64,000 nt of DNA from Harenicola maris (GCA_018524345.1 JADQAZ010000002.1:620001-684000); one strand, 5' to 3'; shown: positions 33,829 to 43,088, counted from the first letter of the stretch. A program made the numbers and translations. The notes: generated by a model not told the origin, from the sequence alone.

Positions 33829-35403
33829 ATGCGCGATTTTGAACAGCCGGGGCGATCTGCCGTCTTTGCAGAGCGTGGCATCTGCGCGACCTCCCATCCC
33901 GCCGCGGCCCTTGCGGCGGTGGATGTTTTGCGCAGCGGCGGCAATGCCGTGGATGCGGCGATCGCGGGCGCGGTGATGCTTGGGCTCTGCGAGCCGCAGA
34001 TGACGGGGATCGGGGGCGATTGCTTTGCCCTTGTGAACCCGGGCGGCACCCAAGACATCTTTGCCATGAATGCCAGTGGCCGCGCGCCCGCCGGACTTGA
34101 TGCGCAGGCTCTGCGTGATCTGGGGCCTGTCGTGGATAAGAACAGCGTGCATTCCGTCACCGTGCCGGGCGCGGTGGATGGGTTCTGTGCCCTGTCCGAA
34201 CGATTCGGGCGGCAGGGCATCGCGGCCTCCCTCGCGCCCGCGATTGATCTGTTCGAACGCGGGGTGCCTGTGGCGCCGCGCGTGGCGCGCGATTGGGCCA
34301 AGGACGCGGATCGTCTGCAGGGGTCTGCGCGGGAGGTCTATCTGAACGGCGGGCAAGCCCCCGGCGTGGGGCAGATGTTTGCCCTGCCGGGGCAGGCCGA
34401 TGTGCTGCGCCGAATCGCGGCGGGCGGGCGGGATGCCTTCTACACCGGCGAGGTCGCAGAGGATATGCTGGCGGGGCTGAATGCCCTTGGCGGCGTGCAC
34501 CGGGCAGAGGATTTCGCCGCAACCAAGGCCACATGGGAGGACCCGATCACCACGCCCTATCGCGGCTATGAGCTGGTCGAGCATCCGCCCAACGGGCAGG
34601 GGGCGGCGGCCCTGCTGCTGGCCAATATCCTTGGCCATTTCGACATGGCCGGGATGGACCCGATGGGCGCCGCGCGCATCCATCTGGAGGCAGAGGCGAC
34701 CAAGCTGGCCTATGGCACGCGCAACGCCTTGCTGGCGGATCCGGCCCATATGGCCGATGCGGCGGCGCTGCAGGACCCTGCGCTTGCTGCCAAACTGGCC
34801 GCGAAAATCGACCCGAACCGGGTGGCGGATTTCGGCGCGGGGATCAGCGGCGCGGCCCATAAGGACACGATCTACATCACCGTCGTGGATGAGGACCGCA
34901 TGGCGGTCTCGCTGATCTATTCGGTGTTCCACAGCTTTGGCTCCGGCATTGCCTCGCCCAAATTCGGCATCCTGATGCAGAATCGCGGCGCGGGCTTTAG
35001 CCTTGAACAGGGGCATCCGAACGAGGCCGGGCCGGGCAAGCGCCCGATGCACACGATTATCCCCGGAATGCTGCGGCATGGGGGCAAGGTCATCATGCCC
35101 TTCGGCGTCATGGGCGGACAGTATCAGGCAACGGGACATGTGCGCCTGATGTCCGACATGGTGGACTTTGGGTTTGATCCGCAAACGTCATTCGAGAAGC
35201 CGCGGGCCTTTGCCGTTGATGGCGCGCTGGAGATGGAAACCGGATATGACGCCGCCCTCTGCGCGCAGCTGGAGCAGATGGGCCATAGGGTCATCCGGCC
35301 CGAAACGCCCATCGGCGGCGCGCAGGCGATTCGTCTGCTGGAGAACGGCGTGCTTGAGGGGGCCTCTGACCCGCGCAAGGACGGCTGCGCCCTCGGGTAC
35401 TAG
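33829..35403 (+). CDS. gamma-glutamyltransferase family protein (Ntn-hydrolase)
   Basis: 524 aa. It has the gamma-glutamyltransferase hallmarks GGNAVDAAIA, MTGIGGDCFALV and, at the start of the small subunit, Thr347 in HKDTIYITVVDEDRMAVSLI, the expected autoprocessing site and nucleophile. PFGVMGGQYQATGH also fits. No signal peptide is visible, so it is probably cytoplasmic and may act on an acyl or gamma-glutamyl compound other than glutathione. ATG 33829 follows a GTG. Convergent with hspQ. Confidence 0.9.
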   Translation: MRDFEQPGRSAVFAERGICATSHPAAALAAVDVLRSGGNAVDAAIAGAVMLGLCEPQMTGIGGDCFALVNPGGTQDIFAMNASGRAPAGLDAQALRDLGPVVDKNSVHSVTVPGAVDGFCALSERFGRQGIAASLAPAIDLFERGVPVAPRVARDWAKDADRLQGSAREVYLNGGQAPGVGQMFALPGQADVLRRIAAGGRDAFYTGEVAEDMLAGLNALGGVHRAEDFAATKATWEDPITTPYRGYELVEHPPNGQGAAALLLANILGHFDMAGMDPMGAARIHLEAEATKLAYGTRNALLADPAHMADAAALQDPALAAKLAAKIDPNRVADFGAGISGAAHKDTIYITVVDEDRMAVSLIYSVFHSFGSGIASPKFGILMQNRGAGFSLEQGHPNEAGPGKRPMHTIIPGMLRHGGKVIMPFGVMGGQYQATGHVRLMSDMVDFGFDPQTSFEKPRAFAVDGALEMETGYDAALCAQLEQMGHRVIRPETPIGGAQAIRLLENGVLEGASDPRKDGCALGY

Positions 35404-35425
35404 GCGCGAGGCGCAGCCAAGCGCC

Positions 35426-35446
35426 CGAAAATTCGGAGGATTTTCG
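35426..35446. terminator. hairpin with ATTCGGAGGATTTT core between convergent genes
   Basis: Stem CGAAAAT/ATTTTCG with loop TCGGAGG, between the stops of the converging gamma-glutamyltransferase and hspQ genes. It is one of three related intergenic hairpins in the window (also near 57025 and 63036). Confidence 0.6.
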
Positions 35447-35468
35447 TAACCCGCCTGCGGCGCGCGCC

Positions 35469-35816
35469 TTAGTTCAGCTGGAAGTGGAGCGGGTAAACGC
35501 CGTCTTCAAGCTCCCCGAACAGGTCGGGCAGGTCGGGGTGGCTGACGGGTTCGCCGGAGTAATCGGCGATCAGGTTCTGCTCTGACACATAGGCGACGTA
35601 GTAGGATTGGTCGTTTTCCGCCAAGAGGTGGTAAAACGGCTGATCCTTGGACGGCCGGCTGTCTTCGGGAATGGAATCATACCACTCCTCTGTGTTCGAA
35701 AACATTGCATCCACGTCAAAGACCACGCCCCGGAAGGGGTGTTTGCGATGCCGCACCACCTGACCGAGGTGATATTTGGCATGGGTTTTAACGTGATTGG
35801 GCCGAGTCAGAGGCAT
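35469..35816 (-). CDS. hspQ: heat-shock protein HspQ
   Basis: 115 aa. HspQ/YccV hemimethylated-DNA-binding-type fold: KYHLGQVVRHRKHPFRGVVFDVDAMF, PFYHLLAENDQSYYVAYVSEQNL. In E. coli it modulates DnaA stability and Lon specificity. The start MPLTRPNHV at 35816 follows AAGGAG at good spacing; the extension to 35867 is not supported. Convergent with the upstream + strand gene. Confidence 0.94.
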   Translation of the reverse strand: MPLTRPNHVKTHAKYHLGQVVRHRKHPFRGVVFDVDAMFSNTEEWYDSIPEDSRPSKDQPFYHLLAENDQSYYVAYVSEQNLIADYSGEPVSHPDLPDLFGELEDGVYPLHFQLN

Positions 35817-36027
35817 GAGGGATACTCCTTGGGGGGCTCTTTTCCCGAAAACTGGATAAAATAGCAAGGAAACAGTCTGTCTAACTCGACCTTAACACGT
35901 GCGAGGCGGCAGAATATGGCTGTAACCCGCTTGAAACTAGAATGTGAACAGGCGGGCGGCGGATTGGCGTTTCCCTGACCCTGATTTTCGCATATCCTAC
36001 AAAAAAACAATGATAAGGCGAGGGGCG

Positions 36028-36609
36028 ATGAGCAGGATCCTTTGCATAGTGATGCTTATGGTGTTGGTTGGATGCGGCGGCGGGGAAAAGACCTCTCCGC
36101 GCAATCTGGATAATGCCTGTAGCATTGTGAGCCAGAGACCAGCCTACCTAAAGGCGTTCAAGAAAACCCAACGAAAGTGGGGGGTTCCTGTGAACGTGCA
36201 GATGGCGACGATCTATCAGGAATCGAAATTTGACGGCGATGCACGCACGCCGTTCCGCTATGCCCTTGGGGTGATCCCCATGGGTCGGCAAAGTTCCGCT
36301 TTTGGCTACAGCCAGGCGCTGGACGGGACGTGGAAAGAATACCTTGCGGAGACGGGCAACCGGCGCGCGCGGCGGGATAATATCAACGATGCCACCGACT
36401 TTATGGGCTGGTACATGAACAAAACCCGCGAGCGGAACGGCATCCCCCTGAGCGATGCGCGCAACCAGTATCTTGCCTATCACGAGGGGCATTCTGGCTA
36501 CCGTCGCGCCACCTATAACAGCAAGCCTTGGCTGGTGCGGATCGCGGGCGAGATTGGCGCGCGGTCGCAGCTTTACCAGAGCCAGCTTCTGGCCTGCGGC
36601 AAGCTGTAA
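36028..36609 (+). CDS. transglycosylase-SLT-like lipoprotein
   Basis: 193 aa. It starts with a lipoprotein signal (MSRILCIVMLMVLVGC, lipid-modified Cys16) and has a lysozyme-like region with the presumed catalytic Glu65 in ATIYQESKFDG, followed by AFGYSQALDGTWKEY, which is typical of lytic transglycosylase SLT folds. It should cut peptidoglycan at the periplasmic face. The start at 36028 is set by the signal peptide. Confidence 0.88.
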   Translation: MSRILCIVMLMVLVGCGGGEKTSPRNLDNACSIVSQRPAYLKAFKKTQRKWGVPVNVQMATIYQESKFDGDARTPFRYALGVIPMGRQSSAFGYSQALDGTWKEYLAETGNRRARRDNINDATDFMGWYMNKTRERNGIPLSDARNQYLAYHEGHSGYRRATYNSKPWLVRIAGEIGARSQLYQSQLLACGKL

Positions 36610-36612
36610 CCC

Positions 36613-37080
36613 CTAGCGTTTCCTTGAAAGAGCGATGCCTTGGCCGGCGCTGTCCGGCCTTGGCAGGGACGCCTGCGCGGCGAGGTCAGCCTCGATGGCT
36701 TTGGCCACATGGGGCAGGAAGCTCTCTGCGCGGCGGGTTTCGAGGTTAAAGCCCAAGGTCTTGATTTCATTGGTGGCGGCGAGGGTGCCGTCGGCTTTGA
36801 GGACCCTGTGGAACAGGATGAACCGTTTGGCGTCGGCCTCCAGCAGCTGTGTGGTGACGCGGGCAAATTCGCCCTCGGCCAGTTCATCGAGATAGCAGAT
36901 ATGGGATTCGAGGACGGCGTATTCGTGGCCTTCGCGCTCCTCCAGCACTTTGGGCGCGTTGACACGGTTCCAGAAGGCATAGGTCGCCTGATCGCAGAGG
37001 GTGACGTAATGGGCGAGGTTCATATGGCCGAATTCGTCGATCCATTCGGCGGGCACATGGGTCTCGTAAAGCTCCAGCAT
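36613..37080 (-). CDS. acyl-CoA thioesterase (hot-dog fold)
   Basis: 155 aa. It has the hot-dog thioesterase pattern of the 4-hydroxybenzoyl-CoA thioesterase type: PAEWIDEFGHMNLAHYVTLCDQATYAFW, with Asp/His in the DEFGHMN segment, and RFILFHRVLKADGTLAA. It hydrolyses an acyl-CoA, substrate unknown. The ATG at 37080 overlaps the upstream gene's stop (TGATG), so it is coupled to the enoyl-CoA hydratase gene. Confidence 0.88.
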   Translation of the reverse strand: MLELYETHVPAEWIDEFGHMNLAHYVTLCDQATYAFWNRVNAPKVLEEREGHEYAVLESHICYLDELAEGEFARVTTQLLEADAKRFILFHRVLKADGTLAATNEIKTLGFNLETRRAESFLPHVAKAIEADLAAQASLPRPDSAGQGIALSRKR

Positions 37081-37862
37081 CACTTGCCTTTCCAGTCCGG
37101 CAGGCGGCGCTCGGCGAAGGCGGCCATGCCCTCTGCTGCGTCTTCGGAGGTGTAGATGCCGCTGTAGGCGGGCAGGGGGGTATTGCGCGTGGCGGCATAG
37201 GCATCTTCGACGCTAAGCCCCTCTGACAGCGCATCAATTTCCTTGATCGCCTGCAGCGACAGCGGCGCGCAGGCGGCGGTGGCGGCGGCGAGTTCGAGGG
37301 CGCTCGAGATCAGGTCCTCGGGGCTGGTGACGCGGTTGATCAGGCCCCAGCGTTCCAGCTCTGCCGCGGTGGCGCGGCGGCCTGTCATCAGCAATTCCAT
37401 GGCGATGGGGCGCGGCAGGCGGCGGGGAAGGCGGATGGTGGCGCCTGCGTCTGCGACGATGCCGAGGGTGGCCTCTGGCAGGGCGAATTCGGCGCCCTCT
37501 GCGGCGACAATCATATCGGCGGCCAGCGCGAGTTCGAAGCCGCCGCCGAGGGCGAGGCCGTTGACCGCTGCGATCACCGGTTTCGTCAGGCCCCAGTATT
37601 CCGTCAGGCCGGCAAAGCCGCCAACGCCCTGATCGGCATCGGGGGCTTCGCCCTCTGCCGCGGCCTTAAGGTCCCATCCGGCGGAGAAGAAGCGGCCCGT
37701 GCCGGTGATGACCCCGACAGAGAGGCTCTGGTCGTTTTGCAGCACCTCGAAGGCGGCGCCGAGGGCCTGCGAGGTGGCGGCGTCGATGGCGTTGGCCTTG
37801 GGGCGGTTCAGGGTGATGAGGAAGACGCGCCCGTGGCGCTCTGTCGTGACGGGATCGGTCAT
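37080..37862 (-). CDS. enoyl-CoA hydratase/isomerase family protein (CaiD-like)
   Basis: 260 aa crotonase-fold enzyme. Oxyanion-hole segments are present (FFSAGWDLKA and NGLALGGGFELALAADM), and the acidic position follows in ALPEATLGIVADAGA. It resembles carnitinyl-CoA dehydratase CaiD and related short-chain enoyl-CoA hydratases. It lies between lpxK (1-nt gap) and the thioesterase, so it is cotranscribed with both. Confidence 0.9.
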   Translation of the reverse strand: MTDPVTTERHGRVFLITLNRPKANAIDAATSQALGAAFEVLQNDQSLSVGVITGTGRFFSAGWDLKAAAEGEAPDADQGVGGFAGLTEYWGLTKPVIAAVNGLALGGGFELALAADMIVAAEGAEFALPEATLGIVADAGATIRLPRRLPRPIAMELLMTGRRATAAELERWGLINRVTSPEDLISSALELAAATAACAPLSLQAIKEIDALSEGLSVEDAYAATRNTPLPAYSGIYTSEDAAEGMAAFAERRLPDWKGK

Positions 37863-37863
37863 G

Positions 37864-38853
37864 TCAGTCCTTTCGCAGGGCCGCCGCGAGGGCGGCGTCG
37901 ATGGCGGGTAAGTCGTTGATTTCAAGGCGCACGGGCAGGCTGAGGACCTCTTTGCGGAAGTCGGGCGGCAGGCGGACGTGGTCCTTTTCCGTGGTGACGA
38001 GCTGTGCCCCGAGCAGGCGCGATTGGGTTTGCAGCCGCGTCATCAGGGCGGTGGTCAGGGGCTGATGATCGGCGAGGGCCTCTGCCTGAAGGACATTCGC
38101 GCCGAGGGACCGCAGGGTGGCAAAGAATTTCTCGGGAATGCCGATGCCCGCGAAGGCGAGGACGGGGGTGCCCGGCCAGTCCATGCCGGTCTGCAGGGGT
38201 TTGAGTTCGCCCGTCAGATGGGGGAGCGTCACCTGCGCGCCCCAGTGCTGGGCGAAGCGGGCCTGCCCCTTTGCATTGCCGATGGAGAGCAGGAGATCGG
38301 CGCGGGCAAGGCCGGTTGCGACGGGTTCGCGCAGGGGGCCGCCGGGGATGACGCGGCCATTGCCAAAGCCCTGCACGGCGTCGACGGTGACGATGCTGAT
38401 GTCCTTGAAAACGCTGGGGTTCTGGAAGCCGTCGTCAAGGATGATGCGGGTCGCGCCTGCGGCCTCTGCGGCCTTGACACCCGCGGCGCGGTCGGTGGCG
38501 ATCCATGTGGGGGCGAAGGCGGCGAGGAGCAGGGGCTCATCGCCGCAATCGGCGGCGGTCATGGTTGTCGGATCGACCTGCACCGGCCCCTTGAGGGTGC
38601 CGCCATAGCCGCGGCTGACCATATGGGTGCCCGCGCCGAAGTGTTGGATCAGGGCGATGGAGGTGGGCGTTTTGCCGGTGCCGCCCGCGTTGATATTGCC
38701 CACGCAGATGACGGGCACCTTGGCGCGATAGGGCGTGCCCTTGGCCAGCCTGCGGGCGGTGAGGTGGCTGTAAAGGATTGATAGCGGGGATAAAATCCGG
38801 GCGGTCAGGCCGGGGCGGCTTGGCGGGTTGAGCCAGAAACGGGGCGGGCGCAT
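37864..38853 (-). CDS. lpxK: tetraacyldisaccharide 4'-kinase LpxK
   Basis: 329 aa. Adds the 4'-phosphate to the lipid A disaccharide precursor at the inner membrane. The N-terminal membrane-associated helix ([26 protein letters not shown]) and P-loop [11 protein letters not shown] (52-62) are followed by MVSRGYGG and DDGFQNPSV. The start at 38853 overlaps the waaA stop (ATGA). The longer open frame up to 39276 overlaps waaA and is not coding. Confidence 0.95.
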   Translation of the reverse strand: MRPPRFWLNPPSRPGLTARILSPLSILYSHLTARRLAKGTPYRAKVPVICVGNINAGGTGKTPTSIALIQHFGAGTHMVSRGYGGTLKGPVQVDPTTMTAADCGDEPLLLAAFAPTWIATDRAAGVKAAEAAGATRIILDDGFQNPSVFKDISIVTVDAVQGFGNGRVIPGGPLREPVATGLARADLLLSIGNAKGQARFAQHWGAQVTLPHLTGELKPLQTGMDWPGTPVLAFAGIGIPEKFFATLRSLGANVLQAEALADHQPLTTALMTRLQTQSRLLGAQLVTTEKDHVRLPPDFRKEVLSLPVRLEINDLPAIDAALAAALRKD

Positions 38854-39872
38854 CAGGAGGCGACTTTGAGGTCGAGGGCGTCCTCGACGATTGCGGTGAC
38901 GGCTTGGGTCGCCTCGGCGCCTTGGGTGATCATTTGCCATGCGGCCCCGGCGAGGGCGGCGGCGTGTTGGGGTAGGAGCACATCGGCGAGGGCCTTGGGC
39001 AGGTCCTCCTCTGTCTCGACCCAGCGGAGCGCCCTTGCGTTGCGCAGGGATTTGAGGGTTTCCGCGTATTTGCCCGCCTTGGGGCCAGAGACGAGCGCGG
39101 AGCCGAGGGCCGCCGCGCCGCCGGGGTCGCAGCCCGCGCCGCTGCCGAAACTGCCGCCAAGGAAGGTGACGGAGGCAAGGCGCAGCCAGAGGCCGATCGG
39201 GGTTTCGGGGTCGGCGATGTAAATCTCTGTAATCATTGACGGATTGTCGAAATCCATTTGGTTTCCTACGTGCCACCCCTCGGCCTTGAGGTCGCGTTGC
39301 AGGCTGTCCCCGTCGATATCCGCGCCGGGATAGAGGATCAGCAGCGAGCGGTGCGTGGCCTGCAGAGCCGCCTTATGCGCCGCCAGAACGGCGGGCATTT
39401 CGGCGGCCTCGGGCATCAGGGCGAGCCAGACGGGGCGCGCCATGATTTGGTCGGTCAGGTCCTCAAGCTCCGCCTCGTTGCAGGCGGGCGGGTCGGGCAG
39501 GACCGAGACCGGACCGGTCGCGTGGCAGCGCGCCACGGGCATACCCCGCTTTTGTGCGGCGAGGGCGGAAACATGGCTGTCACAGCAGACAGCGAGCAGG
39601 AAACGCAGGGCCGCGCGGCCGGGCAGATCGAGGGTGCCATCCTCGTTTACCAAAATAGTCTTACAATTGGTTAACTGCAGCGCGCGGGTTAGCGGGCCGC
39701 TCTTGTAGGGGGAGAACCACAGGCAGAGGTTTGGGCGCATCTCGCGCAGGAATTGCTCGGGGTTTTGCGGCGGCACTGTGGTGACCTGAACGATCAGATC
39801 GGGGTGCCGCGTTTCGAGGTGCGCGGCAAGGGAATGGGCCGCGGGGGCGGAATCCATCGCGCAGCAATGCAC
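38853..39872 (-). CDS. waaA: 3-deoxy-D-manno-octulosonate transferase-like glycosyltransferase (waaA/kdtA)
   Basis: Transfers KDO to lipid A precursors. The C-terminal half shows family landmarks [53 protein letters not shown]. The frame 38853-39872 begins at GTG just before the first strand. Thirty-three further in-frame codons upstream (NPLRSGLARLFRRGEITLT...) look like its missing N-terminus and reach a CTG at 39971, which overlaps the upstream stop as CTGA. The true start is probably CTG 39971, giving 372 aa. It is in an operon with DUF4170 and lpxK. Confidence 0.88.
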   Translation of the reverse strand: MHCCAMDSAPAAHSLAAHLETRHPDLIVQVTTVPPQNPEQFLREMRPNLCLWFSPYKSGPLTRALQLTNCKTILVNEDGTLDLPGRAALRFLLAVCCDSHVSALAAQKRGMPVARCHATGPVSVLPDPPACNEAELEDLTDQIMARPVWLALMPEAAEMPAVLAAHKAALQATHRSLLILYPGADIDGDSLQRDLKAEGWHVGNQMDFDNPSMITEIYIADPETPIGLWLRLASVTFLGGSFGSGAGCDPGGAAALGSALVSGPKAGKYAETLKSLRNARALRWVETEEDLPKALADVLLPQHAAALAGAAWQMITQGAEATQAVTAIVEDALDLKVAS

Positions 39873-39967
39873 CCAAAGGCGCGGCGGGCCAGGCGGGGTA
39901 TCCGCCTGATCCGTAAGGGTAATTTCGCCCCTGCGAAAGAGGCGCGCAAGGCCGGAGCGCAGCGGGT

Positions 39968-40213
39968 TCAGCTGTCCAGCTCTTCGGTTGGGCCGGCCTC
40001 TGCTTCCTCGTCGCGCAGGCGGTGCAGGTGGGCGATGAAGTAGCGCATATGGGCGTTGTCGACCGTGCGCTGGGCCTCTGATTTCCAGGCGTCATAGGCC
40101 TTGGCGTAGTTGGGAAAAATCCCGACGACGTGGATGTCTTCGACGTTTTTGAAGGCCTTTTTGGTGGGGTCGACAAGTTCCCCCCCGAAGACAAGATGCA
40201 AGCGCTGGGCCAT
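39968..40213 (-). CDS. DUF4170 family protein
   Basis: 81 aa, MAQRLHLVFGGELVDPTKKAFKN...; a small alphaproteobacterial protein usually next to KDO-transferase and lpxK genes. The ATG at 40213 follows GGAG at good spacing. Its role is unknown, but the conserved synteny suggests a link to lipid A/KDO synthesis. Confidence 0.9.
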   Translation of the reverse strand: MAQRLHLVFGGELVDPTKKAFKNVEDIHVVGIFPNYAKAYDAWKSEAQRTVDNAHMRYFIAHLHRLRDEEAEAGPTEELDS

Positions 40214-40293
40214 GGGTTTCTCCGCCACTGGATACAGGATTTCGGGGCAGGGTAGGGCGGCGCAAAGGGGGGGTCAATGGGGGCTTTTGGGCG

Positions 40294-40326
40294 ATGCACA
40301 TCCCATGCACATCCGATGCACATCCC
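40294..40326. repeat. three tandem 11-bp direct repeats
   Basis: ATGCACATCCC, ATGCACATCCG, ATGCACATCCC in immediate succession (period 11), followed by a degenerate fourth unit ATACGCACGCT. They lie in the 190-nt spacer between the divergent DUF4170 and BrnA-like genes. An 11-bp period equals one DNA helical turn and is typical of OmpR/PhoB-type sites. Confidence 0.8.
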
Positions 40327-40402
40327 ATACGCACGCTGGTGCAGGCGGGCGTTAACCAAAATGCAGGAGGTTTGCGCTGTAATCGGAAAAAGGAGCGGCG
40401 CG

Positions 40403-40804
40403 ATGCCTGTGAACCTGAGCGGGATGACCAAGACGGAGCGGTTGAATTATTCCTTCGGGATCGACGCCCTGCGGATGATCGAGACGGATATCCATGACCG
40501 GCTGTGGGACATGCGCGGCTGCCCGCCCGAGTGGCACGAGATCGCGCAGGATACGGACCGGCGCGATGCCAAGCGGATGCGCGTGACGCTTTCGCTGGAT
40601 GCGGATGTGGTGAGGTTCTTCAAGGCGCTCGGCCCGGGGTATCAGCCGCGGATGAACCGCGTGCTGCGGGCGTTTATGCATATGCGGCTGGCCAAGGTCG
40701 TGCAGGGGCCGGATGTGAACGACTATGTCCTGCGGCCCGAGGAGGTCGAGCGCGCCTATGCGCGGCGGCGCGAGGAATGGGGCGATACGGAAGCGGGGCT
40801 TTAG
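40403..40804 (+). CDS. BrnA-type antitoxin family protein
   Basis: 133 aa. The C-terminal half (RMRVTLSLDADVVRFFKALGPGYQPRMNRVLRAFMHMRLAK) is the BrnA antitoxin ribbon-helix-helix-like signature (RVTLRLDxDVxxFFKxxGxGYQxRMN). The N-terminal half (SGMTKTERLNYSFGIDALRMIETDIHDRL) is extra. No BrnT toxin gene is adjacent, so it may act as a stand-alone regulator. AAGGAG precedes the ATG. Confidence 0.85.
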   Translation: MPVNLSGMTKTERLNYSFGIDALRMIETDIHDRLWDMRGCPPEWHEIAQDTDRRDAKRMRVTLSLDADVVRFFKALGPGYQPRMNRVLRAFMHMRLAKVVQGPDVNDYVLRPEEVERAYARRREEWGDTEAGL

Positions 40805-40847
40805 GGGGTGAATGGCGCCACTGTGACAGGCCCCGTTTCACGGTTTA

Positions 40848-41645
40848 TTAACCGCGAATCGCGATGATTTCACGGTGGGTTGGGCCCCCCGCGATGACGC
40901 CATGGGTTTGGGCTTTGGCGCTGTTGAAGGTCAGGGGGGCGCCGGATTGGTCGGTGGCTGTTCCTCCGGCCTCTGTCACCAGCAGGGTGCCTGCGGCGAT
41001 GTCCCATTCCCATGTGGGCCGGAAGGTGAGCATGGCGTCAAAGCGGCCTGAGGCTGTCAGCGCCATGCGGTAGGCGAGGGAGCTTCGGTGGTGGCGTTTG
41101 AAGCCGGGCGTGCCGTTGGGCCAGAAGGCCGGGTCCATGTTGGGTTTGGTGGCGAGGATTTGCGCCTGATCGAGGTTTGACTGTGGGCTGACCTGCAGCG
41201 GGCCGGTTTCGTCGCGGGCGCCGCCGCCGCGGGTGGCCCAGTAGATTTTGCCGATGGCGGGCATGGCGACGACGGCGGCTGTGATCTGGCCGTTTTCAGC
41301 TATGGCGAGGGAGTGGCCCCAGTGTTTTTCCCCTGCGGCGAAGGCGCGGGTGCCGTCGATGGGGTCGATGATGAAGGTGTTGGGTTTGGTGAGGCGGGCG
41401 GCGTCGTCCTCGGTTTCCTCGGAGAGCCAGCCGTAGGTCGGGCGGGCCGTCGTCAGGGTATCGCGGAGCATGGCGTCGATTTCGAGGTCGGCCTCGGTCA
41501 CCGGGCCGGCGCCGCCGGGTTTGTCCCATGTCTGGTAGTTGCCGCGAAAGTGGCGCAGGGCGATGTCGGCGGCGGTATGGGCGGCCGATTGCAGCAGGGC
41601 CAGATCCGCCGTGTAGGGGGCCGCGTTCGGGTTAGCTTCCGGCAA
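40848..41645 (-). CDS. cysQ: 3'(2'),5'-bisphosphate nucleotidase CysQ / inositol-phosphatase family
   Basis: 265 aa, Mg-dependent phosphatase. The metal-binding motif DPIDGTR is at 94-100, with SEETEDD (around 75-81) before it and WEWDIAAG near 215 after it. CysQ removes the 3'-phosphate of PAP; the inositol monophosphatase family is the wider match. It overlaps pmbA by 14 nt at its start. Confidence 0.9.
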   Translation of the reverse strand: MPEANPNAAPYTADLALLQSAAHTAADIALRHFRGNYQTWDKPGGAGPVTEADLEIDAMLRDTLTTARPTYGWLSEETEDDAARLTKPNTFIIDPIDGTRAFAAGEKHWGHSLAIAENGQITAAVVAMPAIGKIYWATRGGGARDETGPLQVSPQSNLDQAQILATKPNMDPAFWPNGTPGFKRHHRSSLAYRMALTASGRFDAMLTFRPTWEWDIAAGTLLVTEAGGTATDQSGAPLTFNSAKAQTHGVIAGGPTHREIIAIRG

Positions 41646-42978
41646 GGGACATCCCGTCGATCAGCAGGGAGGGAACCACGCGGGACAGATGTGTCCGCGC
41701 GTCATTCGCGGGCACGATCCGCAGCAGCATATCGAGCAGGTTGCCCGCGATGGTGCATTCGTTGACCGGATACTGGATCTCGCCGTTTTCGACCCAGAAG
41801 CCGGAGGCCCCGCGGGAATAATCGCCGGTGTTGGGGTTGATGGTGGAGCCGATCATCGAGGTGACGAGCAGGCCGGTGCCCATGTCGCGGATCAGGTCGG
41901 CGCGGCTGGCGCTGCCTTGGCTGAGGGTCAGGTTCGTTAGCCCAGGAGAGGGCGCGGAGGAGACCGAGCGACCCGCGTTGGCGGTGCTTTGCATGCCCAG
42001 TTTGCGCGCGGTGGCGAGGTCAAGCGTCCAGCCCGTCAGCACGCCATCGGCGATGACATCGCGCGGGGTGGTGGGCAGGCCCTCGGCGTCGAAGAGGCGC
42101 GAGCCGTAGGCGCGGTGTTTATGGGGGTTTTCGGTCAGGGTCAGGGCGCTGGGCAGCACCTGTTTGCCGAGGCTGTTCGACAGCCATGAGGAGCCGCGGG
42201 CGATGGCGGTGCCATTGGCGGCCTGCACGAGGTGGCCGATCAGGCTGGCGGCGATGCGCTCGTCGAAGAGGACGGGGTAGGTGCCCGTGGCGGGCTTGCG
42301 CGCGCCATGCATGGAGACCGCCCGTTGCCCCGCGAGCGCGCCGATGCCGGCGGCGTCCGGCAGGTCGCTGCGGTGGGTGCGTTGCTCGCCCGCGTAGTCA
42401 CGCTCCATCCCCGTTCCGGTGCCTGCGATGGCCACGGCGGAGAGGGCGTGGATGGATTTGGCATAGCCCCCCTCGAAGCCATTGGTGGCGGCGAGGTGGA
42501 CGGAGGTGCGGCCAAGGTAGCCGGAGGCGGCCTCGACCTGGGTGATGCCCTCGACCGCCATCGCGGCGTCATAGGCGGTTTGGGCGGCCTCCTGCAGGTC
42601 GGCGGGGGCGGGGTCCGCTGCGGGGTCGTTCAGGTCAAGGGCGCTGTGGTCGCGCTGCTTCGCCAGCTGGCTGGCCTCGGCGAGGCCGATATGGGCGTCA
42701 TCGGGGGCCTCGCGCGCCATGAAGACGGCGCGTTCGGCCATTTCGGTGATGGTATTGGCGCTGGTGTCCGAGCTGGACACGCAGGCCTGTTTCGCGCCGA
42801 GCAGGACGCGCAGCCCGATGTCGGTGGTTTCCTGACGCTCCGCCTTTTCCAGTTTGCCGCCGGCAAGGTCGATCGAGAGGGAGGCGCCCTGCACCGCGAT
42901 GGCGTCGGCGTCTTGCGCGCCCGCGCGGCGGGCGGCCTCCAGAAGGGCGGCTGTGAGGTCAGAGAGCTGTTGGGACAT
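41632..42978 (-). CDS. pmbA: metalloprotease subunit PmbA/TldE
   Basis: 448 aa, TldD/PmbA family. The TldE subunit lacks the HExxH of TldD, as here. Landmarks: GRTSVHLAATNGFEGGYAKS, LFDAEGLPTTPRDVI, DMGTGLLVTSMIGSTINPNTGDYSRGASGFWVENGEI. With TldD it would degrade peptides or process secreted peptides. No tldD is in the window. The start MSQQLSD is at 42978. Confidence 0.94.
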   Translation of the reverse strand: MSQQLSDLTAALLEAARRAGAQDADAIAVQGASLSIDLAGGKLEKAERQETTDIGLRVLLGAKQACVSSSDTSANTITEMAERAVFMAREAPDDAHIGLAEASQLAKQRDHSALDLNDPAADPAPADLQEAAQTAYDAAMAVEGITQVEAASGYLGRTSVHLAATNGFEGGYAKSIHALSAVAIAGTGTGMERDYAGEQRTHRSDLPDAAGIGALAGQRAVSMHGARKPATGTYPVLFDERIAASLIGHLVQAANGTAIARGSSWLSNSLGKQVLPSALTLTENPHKHRAYGSRLFDAEGLPTTPRDVIADGVLTGWTLDLATARKLGMQSTANAGRSVSSAPSPGLTNLTLSQGSASRADLIRDMGTGLLVTSMIGSTINPNTGDYSRGASGFWVENGEIQYPVNECTIAGNLLDMLLRIVPANDARTHLSRVVPSLLIDGMSLAGS

Positions 42979-43053
42979 GAAACACCTTTGCTGCGGTTGC
43001 CTTTCAGCTAGGGCCAAAGCCGGACGATGGCAAGGTGACGGGGGCGGAAAGGG

Positions 43054-43088
43054 CCGGGGCGGCGGGGCCTTTGGCCCCGCCGCCCCGG
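43054..43088 (-). terminator. 16-bp perfect GC hairpin
   Basis: CCGGGGCGGCGGGGCC and its exact complement (16 bp) flank a TTT loop, in the spacer between pmbA and the RTX-like gene on the minus strand. It is exceptionally stable, and a second GCGCC/GGCGC hairpin follows (around 43101-43115). It probably ends transcription of the RTX-like gene. Confidence 0.7.

Noticed and set aside
37864-39276. 470-aa extended LpxK frame
   Set aside because: The upstream 141 codons overlap waaA in another frame; LpxK begins at 38853 with an ATGA overlap.
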